Positions 45,901-57,900 of a stretch of DNA of 64,000 bases are shown here, in pieces. The stretch's first letter is position 1, and each line of letters begins with the position of its first letter. The DNA is from CAYNRE01 sp964399535 (GTDB taxonomy: Bacteria > Planctomycetota > Planctomycetia > Pirellulales > CAYNRE01): assembly GCA_964399535.1 (NCBI GenBank), contig CAYNRE010000005.1:765395-829394 (forward strand), given 5' to 3'. Below the pieces are notes generated by a model. That model ran no database searches, was not told where the DNA came from, and was given only the letters and a program-made list of their open reading frames with translations. The position numbers and the translations under genes were made by a program.

Positions 45901-48900
45901 CGAGGCCGGCGGCGGCCTGCTTTTAGACGGCCTGGAAGCCGACGGCGACAACGTACGCGTGCGGCTGATCAGCCCCAGCCGAGATTCGGTTTTCGATCAG
46001 AATACCGACGACAACGCGGGACGATTCGTGCCGCAGGAAACCGGGATCTATACGCTCTGGATCGCCGGCCAGGTCAACGGCCCCAGCGACTACCGACTGC
46101 GGCTCATCGAGTTGGCCGATTCCCCGCCGCTGGTGCTGGGGGCCGACACCGCGCTCAGCGCGCCGCTGGGGCGCGAGACCTTTAGTTTCGCCACCGACCT
46201 GACGGCCGGACAGCGGCTTTGGATCGACAGCCTGGCCGTGACCTCGGCCGTTAGCGTTCGATTAATCGACCCGGAGGGGCGCGACCTGCAGACCGGCAGC
46301 TTCTCGGGAGACCAGGGCCCGGTGACGGTCGAAGCCACGGGGCGGCACTACCTGATTCTTTCGACCAACTCGGCAACGCCGGTCGACTTGCGGTTTCGCC
46401 TGCTCGATGCGGCCGACGCGCCGGAAATTGCCGCGGGGCCAGCCATCGACGCCGTGCTCAATCCGGGTCGGGGGCGGCAGTTGTACCAATTCGCTGCCAC
46501 GGCTGGGCAGCGGCTCACGTTCGACGCGCTCACGGCCGGGCTCAACGCCGCGGGCACCTGGATTGTTTACGACGGCTTCAATCGCCTGGTGGGGGGCAAC
46601 ACGGGGCTGTCGACCGATTTTTCGTTCTTGGTCCCCGCCGACGGCGATTACTGGCTGGTGGTCAACGGCCAGGCCGCGACCGACGACGTGGCCTACAGCT
46701 TTGCACTGTCGGCGGTCGACCCCGCACCGGTCGCCACGGCCGGGCTCAACCTCGAACGGTCTGGAACGATCGCCCCCGGCGGGCAAGACGCCTACAACTT
46801 CACCGGCACCGCCGGCCTGCCGGTGATGTTCGACAGCCTCGATGTGACCAACGACGGCCTGCTCGTTTCGCTGCGCAGTCCTACGAACCAGCTCATTTTC
46901 AATTTGGGTGAAATCACCGACTCGACCCCGTTCGTGTTGCCCGAATCGGGCCAGTACACGATTACGGTGCAGGGCACGACACCGGCGTCGACGGGCACCT
47001 ATCGCTGGCGCATGCTCGATTTTTCGGCTGCCCCGCTTTTGAACTTGGGAGCGACCGCCAGCGGCACCCTCGATACGGGGCGCGAGGTGCAGGTGTACCG
47101 GATGCTGGGCAGCCCCGGCGATCGCTGGCAATTCGATTCGCTCGACGGTGACGGCGAACCGATCAATGGGGAACTGCTCGCGCCGTCGCTGGGCAGTTTT
47201 GGCCAGTTCAACTCGAATTTCGACCCTACCTCGGCCACGCTCACCGATACGGGAACCCACTACCTGTTGCTCCGCGGAGCCGGCACGACACCCCTCGACT
47301 ACGCCTTCCGGGTTCTGGATCTCGACGCGCTGCCGACCCTGCCCTTGGGCCAGGTACAAGCAGGAGACCTGCCCACCGGGCGCGACCTGATGGCCTGGCA
47401 ATTCGAGGGGGTCGCCGGCCAGCGAATCGTGTACGACGGCCTCGACGGCGACAACGACCCGGTCTCGTTCCTACTGCGCGGTCCGGCGGGCAACACCATC
47501 GTCAGCGACAATGCCGATGGCAACCGCTTCTCAATCCTGCTGCCCGACACGGGTACCTACCGCCTGGAGATTTCCGGCGGGGTCAACACCCCGACCGACT
47601 ACGAATTTCGCGTGCTCGACCCGAGCACCTTTCCGGTGATCTCGCTGAACACGCCAACCGCCGTCGATTTACCCGATGGGCGGGCTCTGGGCGGCTACCG
47701 CTTCACGGGCCAGGCCGGCCAGTGGTGGCAGTTCCTCAGCGACTGGCTCTATACCGACCGCTCCCAAGATTCCTGGACCGTGCTCGGCACGGGCGGGGTT
47801 GCGTTGACCGGCACGAACCTGTTCAACGCGATCAACGTCATGCTGCCCAACGACGGCGAGTACTGGCTCATCGTTTCGGGCAACACCAATTTCGAATCGC
47901 TCGGGTTTGGCTTCACGCCGCGGCTGCTTAACGACCCGGCCCGCGCCGATACGCCGCTGAACGCCACGCAAACGGTCGCCTTGGCGGTTGGCCAGCAGCA
48001 GCTACTGAATTTCAGCGGCCAGCCCGGACAGCGATGGCTGCTGGACAGCCTTTCGTCGAGTTTCCGCATTCCCGAACAAACCGTGGTGCTCAATCGCGGC
48101 GAGACCTATCAACTGCGCGACACGGGCGCGGCGCCCACCGACCTGTCGGGCACCGCCATCACGGCCGACAAGCCGATCGCCGTGTTCGGCGGCCACCGCG
48201 GCCCCAACATTCCGCCGGGCTTCGTGGCGGTCGACATCATCATCGAGCAACTGCCACCCGAGGAGACCTGGGGCCGGCAATTCGTCACCATGCCGCTGGC
48301 CACCCGCACCAAGGGAGACACGTTCCGTTACCTGGCCTCGGTCGACGACACCATGGTGCGGGTCAACGGCCAGCTAGTGGCCACGCTCGACCGCGGACAA
48401 TTCTTCGAGCAGATTCTTACCGGGCCGTCGGTCATCGACTCGGACAAGCCAATCCTGGTCGCCCAGTACTCCAACGGCTCGCAGTTCGACGGCGTCACCT
48501 CCGACCCGTTCATGATGTTGATTCCGCCCTACGAGCAGTTCCTCAGCTCGTACACCGTTTCCACGCCGGCCACCGGGTTCGAGAGAAACTTCATCAACCT
48601 GATCGTGCCGGCGCAGGCCGTGGGGCTCGTCGAGCTGGACGGCCTGGCCGTGCCCGCCGATCAGTACCTGGCGATCGGCACCAGCGGGTTCTTCGGCATT
48701 CAGCTACCCGTCGAGCTGGGCTCGCACGACCTGTTCGGGCCGCTGCCGTTCGGGGCCTTTATGTATGGGTTCTCCAACTTCGATTCTTACGGTTACCCCG
48801 GCGGGCTGTCGCTGGCGCCGGTGGCCAGCGCCAGCCAACTCGATCTGACGCCCCCGGAGGTCGACGCCTTGCCGGGCACCACCGCCACGCTCCAGGCCCG

Positions 48901-51900
48901 GGTGCTTTCCTCAAACAACGAGCCTCTGGCCGGGGTGCGGGTCGATTTCGTCGTGGCGGGGGTTCACCCGCAGAACGGGTTCGCCTTTACCGACGAAGAC
49001 GGCATCGCGCGATTCAGCTACCAGGGCAGCCTGCTGGGCGACGACACCGTGAGCGCCACCGTGGGCAACCTGAGCGATCTTTCAACCGTTCGCTGGACCA
49101 CGGCGGTGGGCGCGCCAACGCTGGAACTTTTCTCGCCGGAAGACGGGCTGCTCGTGACCGCCGGCACGGCGCTCGTGGCCTCGGGCCTGGCCACCGCCGA
49201 CGCGCCGCGCACCGCGATCGTGCTGGTCACGGTTAACGGCCAGCCGGTCGATGCCTTCGACGCGGCGGGCAGCTTCTTCGTCAAGCTGGCGATCGGCACT
49301 GGCGAGAACGTGTTCGACTTCGTGGCCTACGATTCGGCCGGGCAGACGGCCACCGCCCGATTGACGATCGAGGGCCGCGAAGCCCCCACGGGCAACGTCG
49401 ATTTCGCCCGCTTCGCCGACGTGTCGGCCAGTTTCGTTCCCGAATACGCCCGCACTTCGCTGAACGATCGCCGCGACATTCTGCATGCCCAGGTAGCCGT
49501 TCGCAACGACGGCCAGTATCCGGCCAGCGCGCCCCTGCTAGTGGCCATTGCCAATCTCAGCGACCCGACGGTTCGGGTGCTCGAGGCCGACGGAACCACC
49601 CCCGACGGGCTGCCCTATTACGATTTCACCGGGCTGGTAACCGGCGGAACCCTGGCACCTCGCTCGCGAACCGGGCAGTTAGATGCCTCGTTTTTCAACC
49701 CTTCCGGAGGGCGATTCACCTACGATTTGATCTTCCTGGGCGTATTGAACGAGGCCCCTCAGTTCACCAGCGTGCCCCGGCTCGAGGCACTCGTCGAGCG
49801 GCCGTATCGTTACCAGGCCGTCGCGGCCGACACCGACGGCGAGCCGCTTACGTTCGCCCTGCTAAGCGGGCCGGCGGGAATGACCATCGATGCCGCCACG
49901 GGGCTGCTGGCTTGGACCCCCACGGCCGATCAGGTGGGCAATGTCGATGTAGTGCTCCAGGTTGTCGATGGTCGGGGAGGCACCGGCGAGCAGCGGTTTA
50001 CCCTTTCGGCCCGGGTGGCCCCGCCCAATCGGCCGCCCGCCTTCACGACTTTGCCCGTGGTCGTGGCCGGAGCGACGGCGCCGTATTCGTACCCGGCCCA
50101 GGCGATTGATCCCGACGACGACACGATCCGTTACGAGTTGCGCGATGCGCCTGCCGGCATGGCGGTCGACCCCCAAACCGGCGAGGTCACCTGGCTGCCC
50201 ACCGCCCTGCAACTCGGGCTCCACCGCGTGGAGCTGGCCGCCGTCGACCCCAGCGGCGCCGCCAGCACCCAGGTGTTTACGGTCTGCGTCGGCGCGGCGC
50301 CCGGCAATCGCGCCCCGCTGGTGCTAAGCCAGCCGCCCACCAGCGCCGTTCCGGGCGAGGGGTTTGCCTACGCCGTGCGGGCGATCGACCCCGACGGCGA
50401 TTCGCTCACTTACCAATTGAGCCAGTTTCCCGGTGGCATGACGATCAGCCCTGACGGGGTTCTGACCTGGGCGCCCTCCACGGCCGACTTGGGGCCGCAC
50501 CTGGTCGGGATCGTGGTTCGCGACCAGCGCGGCGGCGAGACGACACAGGCCTTCACGCTGGAAGTGGCGGCGAACCAGCCGCCGATCATCAACTCGGCAC
50601 CGATCACCACGGCCCAAGTGGGCCAAACTTACCAGTACGATGTTCAGGCCAGCGACACGGACGACGCCGCGCTGCTTTATGAACTGGTTTCGGCCCCCTC
50701 GGGCATGTCGATCGACGCGGCGCAGGGGCTCATCACTTGGCAGCCAACGGCCAGCCACTTGGCCGAGCAATTTGTCGAGGTGGCCGTAAGCGACGGGCGC
50801 GGCGGGCGCGATGGCCAGACGTTTCTCGTCGCGCTGGCCGGCGGCGCGCCGGTGCTGGGCAATCCGCTCCCCAGTTTCCAGAGCCTGCCCCCCACCCTGG
50901 CCCGCGCGGGCGAGCCCCTGGTGTACCGCCCCCGGGCCTACGACCCGCAGGGAGAATCGCTCGCCTTCGACCTGTCGTTCGGTCCGGCCGGCATGGCCGT
51001 CGATCCGCTCGATGGAGCGCTGGCCTGGGTTCCCACGGCCGACCAGCTTGGAACCCAAACCGCGGTGCTTCGGGTGCGCGACCCTGCCGGCGGTGTGGCC
51101 CTGCAATCGATCGAGCTCACCGTATTGCCGGCCAATAGCCCGCCGGTGTTCGCGCCCGACACGGCCTCGCTGCAGGTGGCGGTGGGCGTGCCGCTCGAGT
51201 GGCGGATCGCCGCACAGGATGCCGAGGGAGATTCGCTTTCGTTCACGCTCATTGCCCCTCCGATCGGGGCACTACTGGCTTCGGTGGCCGGCGACCCCAG
51301 CGCCACCTACTTGCGCTGGACTCCCACCGCGGGCCAATTGGGGGTGCACACCATCCGGATTCGGGTCGAAGATGCCCAGGGCGGATCGGCCGAGCGAGCG
51401 CTGATGGTCGACGTAGTAGCCGCTCGCGCGAACAGCGCCCCGGTTTGGTCGGTCGAGCCGCGGACGTCGATCGCGCTGGGTCGCACCTATTACTTCCATG
51501 CGGCGGCCGACGATCCGGATGCCGACCCCCTGCGCTATTCGGTCGTGACGGGGCCGGCCGGAATGGCGATCGACAGCGTTACCGGCCGCTTGACCTGGAC
51601 CCCCAACTCGACACAAAGCGGCCCCAACCTGGTGCGGCTGCTGGTCGACGACTCGCGCGGTGGCACGGCCGAATTGGCCTTTACGCTCGAGGTGACCAAC
51701 ACCGACGCCAACCAGACGCCAATCATCGGCCTGACGGCCGCCACGGTCGGCGCGGTGGCCGGTCGCCCGCTGGCCCTGCAACTGTCGGCGAGCGATCCCG
51801 ATTTCGACCCCTTGGCCTGGACCCTAGCCTCGGCCCCCCAGGGTATGTCGATCGACCCCTGGACCGGGCTGTTGCTCTGGACCCCGGGCGAGTCGCAGCT

Positions 51901-54900
51901 CGGCCCCCAAACCGTAACGGTCGAGGCGAGCGACCCCTACCTGGCCTCGGCCCAGCGCACCTTTACGGTGTTGGTGTCGTGTGTCAACTTGCCGCCGGCG
52001 ATTCTCTCGCGTCCGCCGACCTCGGCCGTGGCCGAACAGGCCTATTTGTACGCGGTACGGGCCAGCGATCCGGAGAACGATCCGCTCAGCTTCCAGCTCG
52101 AGAGCGCGCCAACCGGAATGACAATCGACCCGGTGACCGGACTGATTCGCTGGACACCGTCGCCGGGAGACGTGGGGCCCTCGAGCGTGGCCGTGCGCGT
52201 TTTCGACGCCGACGGCGCCAGCGATGTGCAGCGGTTCGAGCTGGAGGTGGCCGCCAATATCTTCAATCAGCCGCCGCTGGTAGTTTCGCGCCCCGTGTAC
52301 CGCGCGGCGCTCGACGCCGATTACCAGTACCAGGTGCGCGGCCGCGACCCCGAGGGACAATCGCTGGCCTTCGCCTTGGTAAGCGGGCCGACAGGCATGG
52401 TGATCGACCCGAATTCCGGGCTGATTCGCTGGACCTCCGCCACGGGCGGAAACCACGGGGTGACCGTTGCGGTGCAAGACCCCGCCGGCCTGCGGGGAAC
52501 GCAATCGTACACGCTGATCGTCAAGCCGAATCAGCCGCCGCAGATTACCTCCACGCCGGTTCTTTCCGTTACGGCCGGACGAACCTACGGGTACGACGTG
52601 GTGGCAACCGATCCGGATGGCGACACCCTCGCTTACCAACTGGTTTCGGGCCCCCAGGGACTGGCAATCGACGAACTGGGCCGGCTGCACTGGAGCACCA
52701 GCCCGGCCGATCTCGGGGCGCACCCCGTCCAAGTGCAAGTGACCGATCCGCACGGAGAATCGGCGACCCAGAGCTTTGTGATTACGATCGCGCCCGACAA
52801 CGAAGCACCGCGCGTGGCCATTACGCTGAGCGCCTATCGGGTTGCCCAGGGAAGCAGTGTAACGGCCATGGTTTCCGCGACCGACAACGTGGGCGTGGTC
52901 GGACTGACGCTGTCGATCGACGGCCAACCGCTGGTGCTCGACTCGCAAGGCAGCACGGTGCTGACCGCCGCGGCGCTGGGCCAGCGCCAGTTGCTGGCAA
53001 CCGCGGTGGACGCCGCCGGGCTCGAGGCCCAGGCTCAGGTTACGCTGCAAGTGTACGACCCCAGCGACGTGGCGGGCCCGGTGGTCGATATTACCGCTCC
53101 GCCCCCGGGCACGCTGGTCAGTTCGCTCACCGATATTGTCGGAACCGCGAGCGACCCCAATCTCGAGTCGTACGTGCTGCAGTATGCCCGGGCCGACCTG
53201 GTCGACCCGGCCGACCCGCTGGCCGACGACCCGGACTATGTCACCTTTGCCCAGGGAACCAGTTCGGTAACCGCAGGGCTGCTCGGCGTGTTCGACCCCA
53301 CGCTGCTGACCAACGATCGCTACCTGGTGCGTTTGTTGGCGACCGACCAGGCGGGCAATCGCGCGGCCGAGTTGCTGCCGCTCGATGTAACCGGCAATCT
53401 GAAGCTGGGAGAGTTTCATTTCACCGTGACCGACCTGGCCGTGCCGCTGGCCGGAATTCCGATCGAGGTGAACCGCACCTACGACACGATGCAGGCGAAC
53501 GAGGAAGGCGATTTCGGCTACGGCTGGCGCCTGGGGGTGCAAGATGCACAGATTCGCGAAACGATTCCGGTCGCGCCGAACGAATACCTCGACAGCCTGT
53601 TCGTCAATCCTTTCCAGGTAGGTGCCCGGGTCTACCTGACCGGTCCTGACGGGCGCCGGCTGGGCTTTACCTTTGCGCCAACGGCTCAGTTCAGCCTGTT
53701 TGGCGGCGGTTACCTGTTGCCCCGGTTCCTCCCCGATCCGGGCGTGGTCGAAACGCTGGAGATCGACCCCACGCCGCTGGCGGTGTTGTATCCCGATGGC
53801 GGGCTGGGCGTGCACCTGCTGGGCTTTCCGTTCAACCCGCGCACCTATCGGCTCACCACGCGTGACGGGCTGACCTATGAATACGACCAGTTCGACGGGC
53901 TGCAGAGCATTACCAATCGCAATGGGGTGAAGCTGACCTATACCGAAGATGGAATTTTCAGTTCCACGGGCGCCAGCGTCGAGTTCCTGCGCGATGCGCG
54001 GGACCGGATTACCGAGGTGGTCGACCCGGCGGGCGTGTCGATTCACTACGCCTACAACGCCGCGGGCGACCTGGTGAGCGTAACCGATCGCACGGGGCTG
54101 ACCACCAGCTACGGATACTTGCCGGCGCGGGCCCATTATTTGACGACCATCGTCGACCCGATGGGCCACGTCGACGAGGTGGCCGAGTTCGATGCCCAGG
54201 GGCGGCTGCTAGCGCTTTCCGACGCGCTGGGGAGCCGGCAATCGGTGGTGTACGACCCGTCGGGCCGCACGGAAACCACCCGCGACGCGTTGGGCAATGA
54301 GACCACCAACTTCTACGACGAACAGGGGAACCTGATTCGGGCCGTTGACCCGCTGGGGAATGTGCGCGAGTTTACCTACGATTCGTTGGGAATCGCCACT
54401 TCAGAGACCGACGGCAACGGGAATACAACCCAGTGGACGCACGATGAGCGCGGCAATGTGCTCAGCCTGACCGATGCGGCCGGCGGCGTGTATCAGTCGA
54501 CGTTCAATTCACTGAACCAAACCTTAAGCACCACCGACCCTCTGGGCCGCCAGGTGCGGTCGATCTACGACGCCAGGGGCAATCTGGTAGCCCTGATCAA
54601 CGCGGCGGGGGTAATGAGCACGGCGGCGTACGATTCGGCCGGCCGGCCCACCGAGGTTCGCGACTCGGAGGGAAATACCACCCGGTACGTGTACGAGGCG
54701 TACTTGCCGAACCCGACGAAGATCATCCGGCCGGATGGCGCCGTGGTCTCGATGGAATACGACGCGCTGGGCCAGGTGACGCGCTATGTCGACGAAAACG
54801 GAGCTGCTCGCGAGTACACCTACGACGCCAGCGGCCGGCCTCTCACGCAGCGCGATGGGAACGGCGAGATCACCACGTTTGGCTATGAGGGGCACCGCCT

Positions 54901-57900
54901 GGTTTCGCTCACCGACCCCCTCGGACGAACCCGGCGCTACCTGTACGACGACGCGGACCGCCGCGTGGGCGAGGTCGATCCGCTCCTGGGAACTCGCGAG
55001 ATTGTGTACGACACCGCCAATCGGGTCATCGCCGAGCGAGATCAGAACGGCCTTTTCCGAACCGTGACCTACGACGCCAACGGAAAGGTCACCTCGCTGA
55101 GCGATCCGCTGGGAAACACGATCGAATATCGATACGACGCCGCGGGCAACGCCACCTCGGTCACGGATCCGATGGGCGGGGTCACTCAGTACGAATACGA
55201 CGCACTGGGTAATGCCACCCGCACCACCGACGCGTTGGGGTCAAGCACGCAGTTTATCTACGACGCGGTCGGCAATCTGGTCAAGATCATCGACCCGTTG
55301 GGTGGGGTTTCCACGGTCGCCTACGACTCGCTGAACCAGGCCGTTACGCTTGTCAACCCGCTGGGTGGTGTAACGACGAACACGTACGATGACTTGGGCA
55401 ATCTCACCTCAATCACTTACGCTGACGGATCGATCCGTCGATTTGAGTACGACTCGCGCGGAGGTCTGGCCCGCCGCATCGAGGCCGACGGAGGCATTAC
55501 CACTTACCAGCGCGACGGCCGGGGCAACACGGTGGCCATCACCAACCCCTTGGGCCAGACCACCCGCTACGTTTACAGCAATGCGACCGAGCCGGTCTCC
55601 GACGACTTAGGATTGCGCACGCTCGATAAGGGTACCCGGCCCAATCAACTCGTCGAAGTGATCAACGCCCAGGGTGCGAAGACCACGTTCACGCGCGACG
55701 CCGCGGGCCAGGTGGTGGCCGTCACCGACGCTCTGGGGAACACCGCGCAATACGAGTACAACGCGCTGGGCCGTGTCGTTGCCGCGACCGATGCGGAGGG
55801 GGGCGTCACCTCGTACACTTACGACGGCGTCGGCAACTTGCTCAGCCTGACCGATCCGGTGGGCAACATAACCCGATACGAATACGACGCGGCCGGTAAT
55901 CTGGTCGTGCAAACCGATCCCCTGGGCAATGCTACGACTCATGCCTACGACGCGGCGGGCAATCGCACCTCGGTCGTCGACCGCCTGGGGAGGCAGCGCG
56001 AGTTTTCATACGACTCACTCGGCCGTTTGGTGAGCGAAACTTGGGTTGACCAGGGGGTCGCCGTTCGGACGATGTCGTTCGAATATGACGCGGTCGACCA
56101 ACTCACTTTCTCCACCGATCCGGCCGCTTCATATCGAAAGACCTACAACGCCCTGGGAGGGATAACCAGCGTCGACAACCTGGGAACTCCCGGTACTCCC
56201 CGCACCGTCTTGTCCTACACCTACGACGTCGACGGCCGACTGCTGACCGCCAGCGACCAGACAGGCGTTACCGTCAGCAGTACTTATAACGTGGCGGGCG
56301 GCCTCGCCTCGCGCAGCTGGTCGGGACCATCGCTTCCACCCGCCCGAGTCGACCTGGCCTACGATCTGAACGGGCAACTTGACCAGGTGACTCGCTTCGC
56401 CGACCTGGCCGGCGCTACCCGAATCGGTTCAACTGAATTGGACCACGACACTCTCGGGCGACTCGCGACGCTCACTCATCGCAATGCGCTCGATGCGGTG
56501 CTCGCGGAATACGACTTCACCTACGACGCGGCCGACCAGCTCACCAGCCTTTCTCACCACGGGCAAACCTACGGCTACCAATACGATCGCACCGGCCAGC
56601 TAGTCTCTGTCGACGCCGCCGGCGCGACCGCCGACGAAGCATTTGCCTACGATGCCAACGGCAATCGGGTAGCGCCCGATATCGTGTCGGCTCCCAACAA
56701 TCAGATCGCGTCGGACGGAGAGTTCGAGTACCAGTACGACGCCGAGGGAAACCTCGTGCTGCAGCGATCGACCGCCGACGGCACAACTACCACGTTCCGT
56801 TACGACTTCCGAAATCGAATGATCGGCGCCCAGCAGCGCACCGCGGGTGGGGTCGTGCTGCACACGGTCGACTACACCTACGATGTGTTCGATCGCCGCA
56901 TCGCGGTAACCGTCGACGGATTAACCACCTACTCCGTTTTCGATGGCGACAACGTTTGGGCCGATTTCGACTCGGCCGGCACTGTGCTTGCCCGCTACCT
57001 GTTCGGCCCCAGCCTGGACCAGATTTGGGCTCGATTCCGCCCGGGCGAGGGAACTACCTGGTATCTGACCGATCACCAACTCTCGGTCCGTGACCAGGTC
57101 GACGGAAGCGGCAACCTGGTCAACCATATCGAGTACAGCGCCTTTGGGCAGGTGCTGAGTGAAACAAACCCCGCGGCCGGCGACCGCTTCAAGTTCACCG
57201 GGCGCGAGTACGAGGCCGTTCTGTCGCTCTATTATTATCGCGCCCGAATGTACGATCCGTCGCTCGGCAGATTCCTGAGCGAGGATCCGTTCGGTTTCGA
57301 GTCGGAAGACACCAACCTCAAGCGGTACGTGCTGAATCGCCCGAACACGCTGATCGATCCGATGGGCTTGCAGGCCATCGCCTCGTATGGCGGGGTTCAG
57401 CTTGCGTCGATTGCGCAAACCGCGATCCTGCTGGAGCCGGGTTTCGCCGATCAGGAGATCGACATTCGCCAGGCCTGCTTTCAGTTCCACGCCAAGACGA
57501 TGGCGATCACGGTCGTGGGGACCGACGTCGCTGCCATTAACGCCGCCAACTACGGTATCGCGGCGATCGTCCTCCAAGGCATCGCCGATTTCATGTCACG
57601 CACCGACGTGAAGCAAGATACCGAGATCCACCGCATCGACGGGCTTCCGGTCGGAATTCTCTATTCGGCCGTCGGCATTACGGCCGAACAGGCCAATGCC
57701 CTGGGACAACTCGCCAAGACCCTGCCGGGGAATTCGAAAAAACTTGGCGACAACATCCTAGCGATTCCAGAGAAGGCCTTTAACCTGGATTTGATCAAGA
57801 AGGGGCCGCGGATGGTTTGGCGGCACCATATTGTCGAGGCGGGTCGCAGCAACGCCTGGGCCGAGGCATCGCGCACCATCCTGGCCAAGATCTGCTGCAA

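Noticed and set aside
51199..54169. Long open frames inside the giant gene (816 residues on plus at 51199-53649; 781 residues on minus at 51824-54169)
   Set aside because: Shadows of the giant frame in GC-rich DNA: low-complexity Arg/Gly/Pro-rich products without domains, while the main frame has continuous recognised domains.
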